DNA of 64,000 nucleotides from Bacteroidia bacterium (GCA_023151315.1 JAKLJE010000022.1:1-64000); one strand, 5' to 3'. Positions 34,667-44,668 are shown, numbered from the stretch's first letter. Made by a program: numbers and translations. The notes: generated from the sequence alone by a model not told the origin.

Positions 34667-35293
34667 TTAGTTGAAGCGTCGTTTAACTGTCTGGAAGAAA
34701 ATCTGAACCGCCTCGTTGTCTTTATTCCAATTGTGCTCCTTCGACGCCGCTGCGAGAATAGTCTGAGCTTCTGATTCAGTTGTAGCTGCATTCAGTTTGT
34801 CAATTGCCATAGCATACGCATCAGCGTTTCCGCTGAAACACTGGCGGATATACATGAGCTTTTCATTAAACCCGATAAAGCCGCGAATGTCTTTTAACTC
34901 TTTCGCCGCAGGTTCAGGTTTCGCAGGTTCAGGTTCGGATTTTACAACAGGCTCAGGTGTATTTTCAACGACAGGCTTTACTTCGTCTATCGGTTTTACC
35001 TCCGTAGCAGGTTGCTTTACCTCTTCCACGGGAGCGGGCTGGATAGGTTCCGGTTTTTGAACAGTTTCGGTTGGAACAATAACCTCCTGCTTTATCTCCG
35101 GTGCTTCCGGTAATGTGTTCAGGTAAGACCACACAACGGTTTTGCGGTGCAGTTCTTCAATGCGATGCAGAATAACATCAAGTTCCTGTTGCGGAATATC
35201 TCGTTGCATTCCGATTCGGTCGGATTGCTGTTTGATCTGATCAATCAGTGCAGCGATCTCTTTTCTGACCTCGTTTTTATTCGCCTGTTGCAT
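34667..35293 (-). CDS. conserved protein with Pro/Glu-rich linker
   Basis: This protein has 208 residues from the ATG at 35293; an in-frame upstream extension would cross the promoter region. An N-terminal helix (1-50) is followed by a long Pro/Glu/Val/Lys-rich linker (about 55-140) with repeated EVKP and PEPxxK words. A C-terminal helical domain follows with [35 protein letters not shown]. The last motif recalls a Bacteroidota-specific helical domain, function unknown. It has no signal peptide. It diverges from the thymidine kinase gene. Confidence 0.8.
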   Translation of the reverse strand: MQQANKNEVRKEIAALIDQIKQQSDRIGMQRDIPQQELDVILHRIEELHRKTVVWSYLNTLPEAPEIKQEVIVPTETVQKPEPIQPAPVEEVKQPATEVKPIDEVKPVVENTPEPVVKSEPEPAKPEPAAKELKDIRGFIGFNEKLMYIRQCFSGNADAYAMAIDKLNAATTESEAQTILAAASKEHNWNKDNEAVQIFFQTVKRRFN

Positions 35294-35326
35294 GTGCCTC
35301 AGTGGAAATTCCGGGCCTTTTTTGGT

Positions 35327-35334
35327 TAGATTTG
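35327..35334 (+). promoter_or_regulatory. candidate -7 box for the thymidine kinase operon
   Basis: TAGATTTG matches TAnnTTTG exactly. It lies 60 bases upstream of the tdk ATG at 35394. The -33 TTTG is not convincing at the usual spacing. Confidence 0.45.
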
Positions 35335-35352
35335 TACCTGCCGGAACGGATA

Positions 35353-35360
35353 CAAATGTA
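35353..35360 (-). promoter_or_regulatory. candidate -7 box for the minus-strand gene ending at 34667
   Basis: On the minus strand this is TACATTTG, an exact match to TAnnTTTG, 60 bases upstream of the ATG at 35293. It faces the plus-strand box at 35327-35334, so the two transcript starts would nearly meet. Confidence 0.45.
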
Positions 35361-35393
35361 CAACTTCCACACCTTCCGGCTGCGAACCTGAAT

Positions 35394-35996
35394 ATGTTTC
35401 TCGAAAACGCGCAGTACAATCAGAATAAACGCGGATGGATTGAAGTCGTCTGCGGTTCTATGTTCTCGGGAAAGACGGAGGAACTGATCCGTCGCATGAA
35501 AAGGGCGCAGTTCGCTAAAATGAAAGTGGAAATCTTCAAACCGGCCGTCGACACCCGCTATCATGACGTGAAAGTGGTTTCGCACGACTCCAATGAAATT
35601 CACAGTACTCCCGTTCCGTCTTCATCCAATATTCTGTTGCTGGCCAATGAAGTTGACGTTGTCGGAATTGACGAAGCGCAGTTCTTCGACATGGGATTGA
35701 TTCAGGTATGTAATCAACTTGCTGCTCAGGGCGTGCGGGTGATAGTAGCCGGACTTGATATGGATTTCAGGGGCGAACCGTTCGGACCTGTTCCTGCACT
35801 CATGGCCACAGCTGAATATGTAACGAAAGTTCATGCCATCTGCATGCGTTGCGGTCACCTGGCGAATCACTCCCATCGGATTACCGGCGGAGATGCTTTG
35901 GTGCAACTCGGCGAGAAAGACAGCTACGAGCCGTTGTGCCGCGAATGTTTTAATCGCGCTGTAGCGAACGAACCTGCAATTCACCCGATCAAGTGA
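35394..35996 (+). CDS. tdk: thymidine kinase
   Basis: This 200-residue type II thymidine kinase phosphorylates thymidine with ATP for dTTP salvage. The P-loop reads [11 protein letters not shown], the catalytic region DEAQFFD, and the Zn-binding lasso has CMRCG and CRECF. The start at 35394 (MFLENAQ) is chosen because the longer frame begins upstream of the promoter box. Its TGA overlaps the GTG start of the MurF-Alr gene, so the two are coupled. Confidence 0.96.
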   Translation: MFLENAQYNQNKRGWIEVVCGSMFSGKTEELIRRMKRAQFAKMKVEIFKPAVDTRYHDVKVVSHDSNEIHSTPVPSSSNILLLANEVDVVGIDEAQFFDMGLIQVCNQLAAQGVRVIVAGLDMDFRGEPFGPVPALMATAEYVTKVHAICMRCGHLANHSHRITGGDALVQLGEKDSYEPLCRECFNRAVANEPAIHPIK

Positions 35997-38473
35997 GATA
36001 TACGCTTAGCGAAATAGGTGCCGCTTGCGGAGCTGTAACTGTTCACAGTTCGGATCCCGGCACGGTTATCACATCTGTACTTACCGACAGCCGCAGCGTT
36101 ACGCACACGCAAGGTGTTCTGTTCATCGCATTAACAGGTGAAAGACACGATGGTCATTTATACATCCGCGATCTTCACGCGAAAGGAATCAGAAATTTTC
36201 TGATCAGCAGAAATGCTGACAACTGGATCAGCACCTTCAGTGATTCATCTTTCATTGTAGTTAACGATTCGCTGGACGCATTGCAGCAACTCGCATCTTC
36301 ACATCGTAATAAATTCAAGTTCCCTGTCATTGCCATAACCGGTAGTAACGGAAAGACCATTGTAAAAGAATGGCTGTGGCAATTGCTGCGTGATGAATAC
36401 AACATCGTAAGAAGTCCGAAGAGTTACAATTCTCAAACAGGAGTTCCGCTTTCGCTTCTTCTTATGGACGACTCCCACAATCTTGGAATTTTCGAGGCGG
36501 GTATTTCACGTCCGGGAGAGATGAGCAGACTGAATAAAATGCTGCACCCCGATATAGTGTTGTTTACTAATATCGGTCCTGCGCATGATGAAAATTTCAC
36601 TTCGCGTTCCCTTAAAGCAAAAGAAAAAGCAGTGCTGGCAGAAGGATCATCCAGAGTGGTGTTCCCGAAAGATGATGCAGCGCTGAACGAAATATTATCT
36701 GCACACAATAACAGATTTGTCTGGTCACGCAAAACCAACGCAGATCTGCTCATCACTAAGATTTCAAAGGAGCGGAATGAGACTCATATTCAGGCCGTAT
36801 TCAATAATTCATTTCATAACATCAGCATTCCGTTCATCGACGATGCTTCTGTAGAAAATGCCATTCACTGCCTGTCCTGCCTTTGCGTGCTGGGCAAAAC
36901 CGATGATGCAATCCTCGGCAAGTTTGCGCATCTGACACCGGTTGCAATGCGACTTGAGTTGAAAGCCGGAGTGAACAATTGTTCTGTTATCAACGACAGT
37001 TACAATTCTGATATCGGCTCACTGGCTGTTGCTCTGGATTTTCTGAATCAACAACAGCAACACAGAAAACGCACGGTAATCCTTTCAGATATTCTTCAGT
37101 CAGGAAGAGATGAACGTGAATTGTATGCTGAAGTTTCTGCGTTGATGAAAGCGAAAGGTGTTTCACGATTCATTGGAATCGGAGATGCATTGCTTCGGCA
37201 ACAGTCGCAGTTCGATAATATTGAAAGTGAGTTTTACAACTCGACAGCAGACTTCGTTCAACAATTCGTTCCTTCCCGTTTCCACAACGAAACTGTATTG
37301 CTCAAAGGCGCTCGCTCCTTCGAGTTTGAAAATATCAGCAAGCTGCTCCAGCAGAAATCTCACGAAACTGTAATGGAGATTGACCTGAGCGCAATGGTTC
37401 ACAATCTGAACTATGTGCGTTCGCGTCTCAATCCGGGAACGAAGCTGATGGTAATGGTGAAAGCCTTCTCCTACGGAAGCGGCACATTTGAAATTGCCAA
37501 CCTGTTGCAGTTTCATCGCGTGAATTACCTCGCTGTTGCGTATGCTGATGAAGGACTTGAACTCCGCAAATCAGGAATTACATTACCGATCATGGTAATG
37601 AATCCTGAAGAACAGAGTTTCGATTCAATGATTGCGCACGGACTTGAACCGGAAATATATTCCTTCCGCATTCTGCAGCTATTCGAAACAGCAGCGCGCC
37701 GCTATCGTCAGAGTAATCCGCAAACAGAACCGGTTTCCGTTCATATAAAATTCGACACAGGAATGCGTCGTTTGGGTTTTGAAGAGCAGGATCTGAATGA
37801 GCTTGTGGTGCGTCTGAACAATTCACGAGACCTGCGAGTAGCTTCTGTGTTTTCTCATCTGGCCGCGAGTGATGAAAGTGAACACGACGATTTCACAAGA
37901 CAACAGGTGCGTTTGTTTACCGGCATTTGCGATAAAATGCGTGAACACATTCGCTATCCATTCATGCGCCATATTCTGAACTCTTCAGGAATTCTGCGTT
38001 TTCCGGATGCCCAGATGGAAATGGTGCGTCTCGGAATCGGATTGTATGGAATTTCAGGAAGTGAAGAAGAACAGAAACATTTCCGCAACGTAAGTACACT
38101 GAAGACCACCATTTCTCAATTGCGACATGTTGATGCAGGCACAACAATAGGATACAGTCGAAGAGGGAAAGCAGAACAATCAATGACTATCGCAACTGTA
38201 CCGATTGGTTACGCTGATGGATTCAACAGAAATCTGAGTCGCGGGAAAGGGAAAATGTATGTAAACGGAAGACCTGCTCCTGTTGTAGGCAACGTTTGCA
38301 TGGACATGTGCATGATTGATGTTACCGGTATTCAATGCAAAGAAGGTGACGATGTGATTGTATTCGACAGTATAGAAACAATTACTGCGCTTGCTCATGA
38401 CATGGGAACAATTCCTTACGAAGTGCTTACATCGGTTTCTCCCCGCGTGAAGAGAATCTACTGGCAGGAGTAA
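35993..38473 (+). CDS. bifunctional MurF ligase / alanine racemase
   Basis: This 826-residue fusion acts in peptidoglycan synthesis. The MurF half (about 1-455) adds D-Ala-D-Ala to UDP-MurNAc-tripeptide; its P-loop [13 protein letters not shown] is at about 112-124. The racemase half (about 460-826) makes D-alanine: VKAFSYGSG holds the PLP Lys near 489, and the other barrel and C-terminal motifs include [13 protein letters not shown] and [14 protein letters not shown]. The fusion is typical of Bacteroidota and joins two successive needs for D-Ala. It starts with GTG overlapping the tdk stop. Confidence 0.95.
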   Translation: MRYTLSEIGAACGAVTVHSSDPGTVITSVLTDSRSVTHTQGVLFIALTGERHDGHLYIRDLHAKGIRNFLISRNADNWISTFSDSSFIVVNDSLDALQQLASSHRNKFKFPVIAITGSNGKTIVKEWLWQLLRDEYNIVRSPKSYNSQTGVPLSLLLMDDSHNLGIFEAGISRPGEMSRLNKMLHPDIVLFTNIGPAHDENFTSRSLKAKEKAVLAEGSSRVVFPKDDAALNEILSAHNNRFVWSRKTNADLLITKISKERNETHIQAVFNNSFHNISIPFIDDASVENAIHCLSCLCVLGKTDDAILGKFAHLTPVAMRLELKAGVNNCSVINDSYNSDIGSLAVALDFLNQQQQHRKRTVILSDILQSGRDERELYAEVSALMKAKGVSRFIGIGDALLRQQSQFDNIESEFYNSTADFVQQFVPSRFHNETVLLKGARSFEFENISKLLQQKSHETVMEIDLSAMVHNLNYVRSRLNPGTKLMVMVKAFSYGSGTFEIANLLQFHRVNYLAVAYADEGLELRKSGITLPIMVMNPEEQSFDSMIAHGLEPEIYSFRILQLFETAARRYRQSNPQTEPVSVHIKFDTGMRRLGFEEQDLNELVVRLNNSRDLRVASVFSHLAASDESEHDDFTRQQVRLFTGICDKMREHIRYPFMRHILNSSGILRFPDAQMEMVRLGIGLYGISGSEEEQKHFRNVSTLKTTISQLRHVDAGTTIGYSRRGKAEQSMTIATVPIGYADGFNRNLSRGKGKMYVNGRPAPVVGNVCMDMCMIDVTGIQCKEGDDVIVFDSIETITALAHDMGTIPYEVLTSVSPRVKRIYWQE

Positions 38474-38479
38474 AAGAAA

Positions 38480-41400
38480 TCAATATTGTTTCAGATCCTC
38501 AATCTGTTGATTGATCCTTTTTATCAGCTCAGCTGAATGCAGATTTATATTCTGCCAGGCCTCATGTACGTATTGATGTTTGTCACTTTCCTCTGAATGG
38601 TCTTCCAGAATTTCCATCCACTGCGTAAATTCCTTTTCTCCTGCGAGTGCGAGTGCTGATTTAAGGCGATGCGCGACAGATTTCACCAAGGTGAAATCTT
38701 TATCGGTGATCGCTTGATTGAGACGGTCAAAATCCTGTACGAATGACGAAGCCATTGTACTCAACATGTCAAGTTCGAAATTTCTGTCACCTGCGGCCAA
38801 AGCTTTTAAAGGCGTTGAATATTGTTTTTCGGTTTCTGTTCGGCCTGATTCCGACTCGGATTTTCCGCCAATAGCCTTCGTGATTTTGTAATACAACTCT
38901 TTGGAACGATACGGTTTGGTCATGTAATCCGTCATTCCCAACTCCAGACACTTCTCGCGTTCTCCGGAAGAAGAATGTGCGGTGAGTGCAATGATCGGAG
39001 TAGTTAATTGCATTTTATTGCGTATCACTCGTGTGGCTTCATATCCATCGAGTTCCGGCATCTGCAGATCCATCAGAATCACATCGAAGCGTTCTTCTTT
39101 CAGTACTTCAATTGCAGCTCTTCCGTTGGATGCAAGAGAGGCTGTAAAACCGAAATCACGAATCAATCGCAATGCCAATTGCTGATTAAGCGGATGATCT
39201 TCCACTAAAAGAATATGAATAGTTCCCGGATGCTCTATAGGTTTCAAAGCCACGTCTACATCATCCACTGTGTCGCGATCAATTTTTTCAACCGGAATAA
39301 GAACTTCAAAACGCGAGCCGATTCCTTCCGCGCTTTGCACACGCACGCTTCCGCCCTGCAGTTCCGCGAGATCCTTCACAATTGTTAATCCCAATCCTGT
39401 TCCCGCGTATTTTCTGTTTGAGGATGCGGAAACCTGACTGAACGGATCGAAGATGATATTTAATTTCTCCTTCGGAATTCCGATTCCTGAATCTTCCACC
39501 CAGAATCTCAATGTGAACTGCTTTTCTGTTTCTTCAGCTATGTCGCAACCGAAACTCACAAAACCTTTCTCTGTGAACTTTACGGCGTTTCCTACCAGAT
39601 TCATTAATATCTGGGTCAGTCGCAGATCGTCGCTCACTACAAAAGCAGGAAGTTTTTCGTCACAAGACCATGTGAAGCGTATTCCTGTTTGATCTGCTTT
39701 CGGAGAAAGCAACAAGTGTGTTTTGCGCAGAACCTCACGAACTTTGAATGCCCTTCTGTCGAACTCGATTTTCCCCGCTTCAATTTTCGCAACATCGAGA
39801 ATGTCATTAATCATTGCAGTGAGGTTATCCGTAGCCACTGCAATCGCATCACTGTAATCTTTCTGATCCGGGTCCAACTTGGTTTTACGCAAAAGTTCAG
39901 AGAACCCGCCAATGGCATTCATGGGAGTACGCAATTCATGACTGATATTTGCCACAAAGCGATCTTTCGCAATCAACGCCTCATCCGCCATCTTCTTCGC
40001 TGCACGCAATTCCTTCTCCATCATATATCGACTTGTGATCTCAACGTTACTTGACAACACAAAAGGATTTCCTTCCGGATCTGTAAGACGTATATTGCTG
40101 TACATCCAGATACTTTCCTGTCCGTCACGCATCGTCATTCGCATCAAGCCCGAATGCATACCGTGATTCCGGATTTCAACGATGTACCTCTCAAATTCCT
40201 GACGGTATCTTTCAGGAACAAGTTTGGAAATCTGTCTGCCGATCAGCTCTTCCGGTTCGTAACCCAGAGCGTGCGCTCCGGCCGGATTAATGGAAAGAAT
40301 CACACCCTCCAGATCATGCATGCAAATCATATGCTGCGAGTGTTCAAACAGACTTCTGTACTGACGCTCAGCAACGCGCAGTTCTTCTTCGTTACGTTTA
40401 CGTTCTGTAATATCCTGAATTGTACCTACAAGTCTGCGCTTTCCATTGGGTGCCAACGAAGATTGTCCGGTGAGAAAAAGATATGTTATCTGTGATCCTT
40501 TAACGATCCGGCAATCAATTTCGAAAGGCGCATTTCTGCGTAACGCATCTTCTGCGGATTGTCTTACGACAGGCATATCATCCGGATGAAGTATAGAACG
40601 CATGTGTGCAATCGGAAGTTCGTCGGTTACCGGAACTCCAACGAGGTGAAAATATTCTTCGCTGCAATTCAGTGTATCACTTCCTTCCGTCCATTCCCAG
40701 CTTCCGATCTTCGCCTGCCTTTGTGCAGCTCTCAGCAACTCACGGCTCCGGCGTAATTCTTCACTCGTGCGCTTGCTCTCCGTAATGTCTTCCTGAATTG
40801 CAACGAAATGGTGAATCTCTCCGTCAGCATCCGCTAGAGGTGTTACGTGCATCTGTAACCACAGCGGTGTTCCGTCTTTGCGGTAATTAATCAGTTCGTC
40901 GTGAAATGAAATTCCGCTCAGCTTTCTTTCGTTGATACGTTTAACTGTCTCCGGATCAGTTTCCGGACCACGCAGTACATCGGGTTTCTTTCCTACGATT
41001 TCATCAAACTCATACCCGGTGATTCTGGTAAACTCTTCGTTTACCCATTCAATCACATCATCACGATCCGTAATCATTACAATGGCATTCGCTCTGCTTG
41101 CCACCATTGCCAGAAGCTGATCGCGCGTTAAACGTTCTTCAAGAATTGCAGCGGTACGATCCAATTCCCTTCCTCGTTCCTCAATCTCCTGAGAGATGCG
41201 AACAATTCTTCCCTGCATGAGCCGTGAGCCCCATGACAAACTGAAAACCAGTATAGCACCAAGAAACAAACGCAGCAGAAACTTATCCGTGTCAATGTGC
41301 GGATTCTCCGTCATCATGGTAACGAACCACATCAGAAGCAATCCGGCAACGAGATAGATGATCAGATCGCGACCGGAACGAAAATACATGCTGCAGATTA

Positions 41401-41722
41401 CGTATGCACCTATGAACGTAAGTGAATCATCAATTGTGAAGCTGTACTTGTAACAGATGAAACCGGAAAAGAGAATGAGCACTGCTATACCGGTGTAGGC
41501 GAGCCAACGCATTACCGGACGCGTGATATTGAAAATCAATGATGCGGCAAATGCTCCGCCACTCAGTAACGAGAAAGTGATCCTGACAATGGTTTCATCA
41601 GAAAGCGAAGTAAACGAGCCCCCGGCTAAACCGTCGATAATAAGTCCGCCTGCAATCGCCAGAAGCAATATCCGTTCAGCGAGATGCTGCGAAGTCAACT
41701 TACGAATGCCGGTGATAATCAT
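38480..41722 (-). CDS. membrane hybrid sensor histidine kinase with PAS, REC and HPt domains
   Basis: This 1080-residue phosphorelay kinase has about six membrane segments in residues 15-160, a coiled coil, and three PAS domains at about 205-315, 330-440 and 445-560. The HisKA motif ISHELRTPMNAI has its His near 592. HATPase boxes are ILMNLVGNAVKFTE, DSGIGIPKEKL and GTGLGLTIVK. A receiver domain (ILLVEDHPLNQQ, ILMDLQMPELDG with Asp near 882) and a C-terminal HPt domain (AHRLKSALALAGE, His near 1020) complete an internal His-Asp-His relay. The input signal is unknown. A palindrome precedes the ATG. A LytTR regulator lies upstream and could be linked. Confidence 0.95.
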   Translation of the reverse strand: MIITGIRKLTSQHLAERILLLAIAGGLIIDGLAGGSFTSLSDETIVRITFSLLSGGAFAASLIFNITRPVMRWLAYTGIAVLILFSGFICYKYSFTIDDSLTFIGAYVICSMYFRSGRDLIIYLVAGLLLMWFVTMMTENPHIDTDKFLLRLFLGAILVFSLSWGSRLMQGRIVRISQEIEERGRELDRTAAILEERLTRDQLLAMVASRANAIVMITDRDDVIEWVNEEFTRITGYEFDEIVGKKPDVLRGPETDPETVKRINERKLSGISFHDELINYRKDGTPLWLQMHVTPLADADGEIHHFVAIQEDITESKRTSEELRRSRELLRAAQRQAKIGSWEWTEGSDTLNCSEEYFHLVGVPVTDELPIAHMRSILHPDDMPVVRQSAEDALRRNAPFEIDCRIVKGSQITYLFLTGQSSLAPNGKRRLVGTIQDITERKRNEEELRVAERQYRSLFEHSQHMICMHDLEGVILSINPAGAHALGYEPEELIGRQISKLVPERYRQEFERYIVEIRNHGMHSGLMRMTMRDGQESIWMYSNIRLTDPEGNPFVLSSNVEITSRYMMEKELRAAKKMADEALIAKDRFVANISHELRTPMNAIGGFSELLRKTKLDPDQKDYSDAIAVATDNLTAMINDILDVAKIEAGKIEFDRRAFKVREVLRKTHLLLSPKADQTGIRFTWSCDEKLPAFVVSDDLRLTQILMNLVGNAVKFTEKGFVSFGCDIAEETEKQFTLRFWVEDSGIGIPKEKLNIIFDPFSQVSASSNRKYAGTGLGLTIVKDLAELQGGSVRVQSAEGIGSRFEVLIPVEKIDRDTVDDVDVALKPIEHPGTIHILLVEDHPLNQQLALRLIRDFGFTASLASNGRAAIEVLKEERFDVILMDLQMPELDGYEATRVIRNKMQLTTPIIALTAHSSSGEREKCLELGMTDYMTKPYRSKELYYKITKAIGGKSESESGRTETEKQYSTPLKALAAGDRNFELDMLSTMASSFVQDFDRLNQAITDKDFTLVKSVAHRLKSALALAGEKEFTQWMEILEDHSEESDKHQYVHEAWQNINLHSAELIKRINQQIEDLKQY

Positions 41723-41727
41723 GAGAG

Positions 41728-41744
41728 ACTAAGTTAAACTTAGT
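41728..41744. promoter_or_regulatory. perfect palindrome upstream of the hybrid kinase gene
   Basis: ACTAAGTT-A-AACTTAGT is an exact inverted repeat with eight-base arms and a one-base centre, ending six bases before the kinase ATG. It is a candidate operator for a dimeric regulator. Confidence 0.45.
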
Positions 41745-41790
41745 TCGCGCAAAATCGGAAATATGATCGTAAAACATGATGAAAAAGCAA

Positions 41791-41810
41791 AGGGTGCCTT
41801 GCGGCACCCT
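41791..41810 (-). terminator. intrinsic terminator after the 66-residue protein gene
   Basis: On the minus strand AGGGTGCC-GCAA-GGCACCCT forms an eight-base stem with a GNRA-type loop, followed by TTGCTTTTTC. It separates the small gene at 41840 from the hybrid kinase gene. Confidence 0.8.
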
Positions 41811-41839
41811 TCTAACGAAAGTACAAAACAGCATAACCC

Positions 41840-42040
41840 CTACACATTTGTTTGCACTTCCGTATCCTTCCCACCTCGAGATCCTTGAACAATCAACAAG
41901 TTGTACATTTCGTCAACCTTGCGATCGCTGTAAGCAGAAAAATTAAAATTTGAGTACACCGGATGCGACTGACGAATCAGTGTTATCTGCATCTCTCTCT
42001 TCTCCTGCTGCAATTCTTTTCTGTAAACGTCTTCTCCCAT
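41840..42040 (-). CDS. small hypothetical protein
   Basis: This 66-residue soluble protein starts with a charged helix (GEDVYRKELQQEKREMQ), followed by TLIRQSHPVYSNFNFSAYSDRKVDEMYNLL. No family was recognised. It is supported by a strong terminator 30 bases after its stop and by occupying an otherwise empty 430-base gap between the kinase and regulator genes. The sequence is not repetitive. Confidence 0.55.
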   Translation of the reverse strand: MGEDVYRKELQQEKREMQITLIRQSHPVYSNFNFSAYSDRKVDEMYNLLIVQGSRGGKDTEVQTNV

Positions 42041-42154
42041 GCACTGTCCGGTTGACTACAGTACAAAAGTAATGTCAAAAAAAACCGACAATGAGGAAAA
42101 ACGATACAATGCAGGAGATTTCCGACGAACGGTTCCGAACTGCGGTTCAGCGAA

Positions 42155-42847
42155 TCAATTGAGATTAAGACGACGGAAAAGATCGTCTTTGTTCGAGCGG
42201 CTGACAGGGATTGGCTTACCACCGATAGAAACGGAATTCTCCTCTATCTCAGCGATCTTGTCGAGACGCACAATGAATGAACGATGAATACGCATAAACT
42301 CCCTTGAAGGAAGTTTGGTTTCAATCGCTTTCATAGTGGAAAGAATAGTGTGGCGTCCGTCTGTTGTGTAGATGTTCACATAATCAGCCAAGGCTTCAAC
42401 GTAAAGAATATCCTTGAAAGCAAGGCGCACAAAACGTGAACTCTCCTTCTTGATGAAAAGCGAATCTTCTCCGTTTTCACCTTTTACTTCCATGGACTGA
42501 TGAATCTGCTGCGCTTTGTTTACTGCTTTAAGAAAACGTGCGTAATCCAATGGCTTCAGGAGAAAATCCGTTACATCGTAATCAAAACCTTCAGCAGCGT
42601 ATTCTTTCTTCCCGGTTATGAGAATGATCTGAGGAATATCCTTGAAGGTTCTGAGAAAATCCATGCCGCTCATTTCGGGCATTTCAACATCCAGGAAAAT
42701 AAGATCAATGGATTTACTCTTGATGATATCCAAGGCCTGCGAAATGCCGGAGCATGACGCGACCAGATTCAGAAACGCGGTTTTGGCAATACAATGTTCG
42801 ACCGATTTACGGGCGATTTCATCGTCGTCTATAATGAGGCAGTTCAT
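42155..42847 (-). CDS. LytTR-family response regulator
   Basis: This 230-residue regulator has an N-terminal receiver domain: acidic cluster DDDEIAR, phospho-Asp in LIFLDVEMPEMSG near 54, Thr in ILITGKKEYA and Lys in LLKPLDYARF. The C-terminal LytTR DNA-binding domain (about 125-228) has FVRLAFKDILYVEALADYVNIYT, then FMRIHRSFIV and PVSRSNKDDL. Such proteins usually pair with a 5TM or two-component kinase. The neighbouring hybrid kinase is the only candidate in the window, though its type more often signals to other outputs. Confidence 0.94.
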   Translation of the reverse strand: MNCLIIDDDEIARKSVEHCIAKTAFLNLVASCSGISQALDIIKSKSIDLIFLDVEMPEMSGMDFLRTFKDIPQIILITGKKEYAAEGFDYDVTDFLLKPLDYARFLKAVNKAQQIHQSMEVKGENGEDSLFIKKESSRFVRLAFKDILYVEALADYVNIYTTDGRHTILSTMKAIETKLPSREFMRIHRSFIVRLDKIAEIEENSVSIGGKPIPVSRSNKDDLFRRLNLN

Positions 42848-42898
42848 GGGGTTATGCGGTACTAAAATAAAGCACTTTTTCCGGAATAATCAAATTTT

Positions 42899-43807
42899 TC
42901 ACTGGTAATATCCGCTGCAGAATCGATACAACTGAAACTTTCCGGATTTCAGTTCATTTTCAATGTTTTTCAGAAGCATTTCGCGATCAACATTCTGCAT
43001 ACGTTGCTGACTGATGATCTTCCAGGCTTTAATTGCATAAAGCTGCGCCTTGCGAACCGGTGTGATTCCGTGTTGCGCATAGCGCTCAATTGCAGCAGCC
43101 AATTCCGTTATTCCTTCACCGTAGTGCGCCGCAGTTTTTATTACTTCGCGATCAATGGCATGTGCCGCATTTCCATGCAGCAGACTTCCGATGTTTCTGA
43201 TGAACGTATCAGCACCCGGACGATCGGATTTATTCACAACAAAAACATCTGCAATTTCCATTACGCCCGACTTCAGCGCCTGAATATCATCACCGGCTTC
43301 GGGAACAAGCACCAGCAACGTGATGTCCGCAAGACCTGCAATCTCCACTTCTGATTGCCCGACACCCACGGTTTCTATTATCACGCGATCAAATCCTGCA
43401 TTGCGGATCAGGTCTGTTACCTCAACAGCTTTGGCTGATAATCCGCCGAGCGCACCGCGCGTAGCAAGCGAACGAATAAACACCAAAGGATTGTTGAAAT
43501 GATCCGGCATGCGCAATCGGTCTCCAAGCAATGATCCCGATGTGAATGGTGAAGTCGGATCTACTGCAATTACAGCAACACGTTCGCCCGCTTTGGTGTA
43601 AAACGAAATCAGCTCGTTGATCAACGTGCTCTTCCCTGCTCCCGGAGGACCTGTAACACCGATTACAGGAGGAAGATTCTGCGTTTCAAGGCTCATCAGA
43701 ATTTCTGAAGCACCTTCCAGATCATTTTCCACAATAGTGATGGCACGCGCCAGTGATTTTCTGTCGCCGGAACGCATACCTGCAGTAAGTTGATCTATAC
43801 TGTTCAC
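42899..43807 (-). CDS. meaB: MeaB/ArgK-type GTPase
   Basis: This 302-residue G3E GTPase guards and reactivates B12-dependent methylmalonyl-CoA mutase. The P-loop is GVTGPPGAGKSTLINEL; other boxes include VAVIAVDPTSPFTSGSLLGDR, ETVGVGQSE and the NKSD base-recognition motif. The mutase itself is not in the window. It starts with GTG at 43807; a TACATTTG box ends four bases before this codon, so the mRNA may be leaderless. Confidence 0.95.
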   Translation of the reverse strand: MNSIDQLTAGMRSGDRKSLARAITIVENDLEGASEILMSLETQNLPPVIGVTGPPGAGKSTLINELISFYTKAGERVAVIAVDPTSPFTSGSLLGDRLRMPDHFNNPLVFIRSLATRGALGGLSAKAVEVTDLIRNAGFDRVIIETVGVGQSEVEIAGLADITLLVLVPEAGDDIQALKSGVMEIADVFVVNKSDRPGADTFIRNIGSLLHGNAAHAIDREVIKTAAHYGEGITELAAAIERYAQHGITPVRKAQLYAIKAWKIISQQRMQNVDREMLLKNIENELKSGKFQLYRFCSGYYQ

Positions 43808-43811
43808 ACAG

Positions 43812-43819
43812 CAAATGTA
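43812..43819 (-). promoter_or_regulatory. candidate -7 box for meaB
   Basis: On the minus strand TACATTTG matches TAnnTTTG exactly and ends four bases before the GTG start, which implies a transcript starting at or near the start codon. Confidence 0.45.
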
Positions 43820-43891
43820 ACAGATAGTTTCATTGTGCAGGTGCAGGAACGAGCCTTATTCACGGGGTTACAGCAGATTCAAACTATGCAC

Positions 43892-43899
43892 TAACTTTG
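43892..43899 (+). promoter_or_regulatory. candidate -7 box for the GT2 gene
   Basis: TAACTTTG matches TAnnTTTG exactly and ends four bases before the GTG at 43904. It mirrors the arrangement at the divergent meaB gene. Confidence 0.45.
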
Positions 43900-43903
43900 A
43901 GGT

Positions 43904-44668
43904 GTGACTGCCATATCACTCTCTGCTGTAATAATTACGTTCAACGAAGAACGCAACATCGAACGCTGTATTCTTTCGCTGAAAGAAATTGCAGATGAAA
44001 TCGTGGTGCTTGATTCGTTCTCCACAGATCGCACGGAAGAGATATGCAGGAAACATGGCGTGAAGTTTTTTCAGCACAAGTTCGATGGACACATTCAACA
44101 GAAAAACAGAGCCATCACATACGCTTCTAATCCGCATGTTCTTTCACTGGACGCAGACGAAGCACCCGATGAAAAACTGAAAGCGTCAATTCTTGCCGCG
44201 AAAGTCAATTGGAATGCGGACGGCTACACGATGAACCGTCTCACCAATTATTGCGGAAAGTGGATACGCCATTGCGGTTGGTATCCGGATACTAAATTGC
44301 GCTTGTGGGACAGCAGAAAAGGAAGCTGGACCGGCATTAATCCGCATGATCGTTACGAGCTGCACGATAAGAAAGCACGCATACAACATCTGGAAGGAGA
44401 TCTGCTTCACTACAGCTATTACGCAATCGAAGAACATTATCGTCAGGCAGACAAGTTTTCAGGAATAGCAGCGCAAGCTTTGTATACGCAGGGCAAACGT
44501 GCGGGCGCATTGACACCGGCTTTGAAATGTGTCGCGAAATTCATCCGCAATTTCATTGTGAACGCCGGATTCCTGGATGGTAAATACGGCTGGATCATTT
44601 GCAGAATCACTGCATATGAAACATGGATGAAATACAATAAACTCAGAGCGTTGTGGCGGAAAAACTAA
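43904..44668 (+). CDS. GT2 glycosyltransferase, WaaE/KdtX-like
   Basis: This 254-residue cytosolic or membrane-associated glycosyltransferase is probably for lipopolysaccharide core or other surface glycans. It has the GT-A start SAVIITFNEERNIERC, the QQKNRAI segment, the metal-binding LSLDADEAPDE and the YSYYAIEEHYRQADKFSG helix region. These fit the WaaE/KdtX-like branch. The GTG start follows a promoter-like box closely, and no upstream in-frame start gives a better domain fit. It overlaps the next gene by 16 bases. Confidence 0.9.
   Translation: MTAISLSAVIITFNEERNIERCILSLKEIADEIVVLDSFSTDRTEEICRKHGVKFFQHKFDGHIQQKNRAITYASNPHVLSLDADEAPDEKLKASILAAKVNWNADGYTMNRLTNYCGKWIRHCGWYPDTKLRLWDSRKGSWTGINPHDRYELHDKKARIQHLEGDLLHYSYYAIEEHYRQADKFSGIAAQALYTQGKRAGALTPALKCVAKFIRNFIVNAGFLDGKYGWIICRITAYETWMKYNKLRALWRKN

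Noticed and set aside
41791-41810. Hairpin as a small regulatory RNA
   Set aside because: It is a short stem directly after a stop codon, followed by T-rich DNA on the minus strand, which is fully explained as a terminator.
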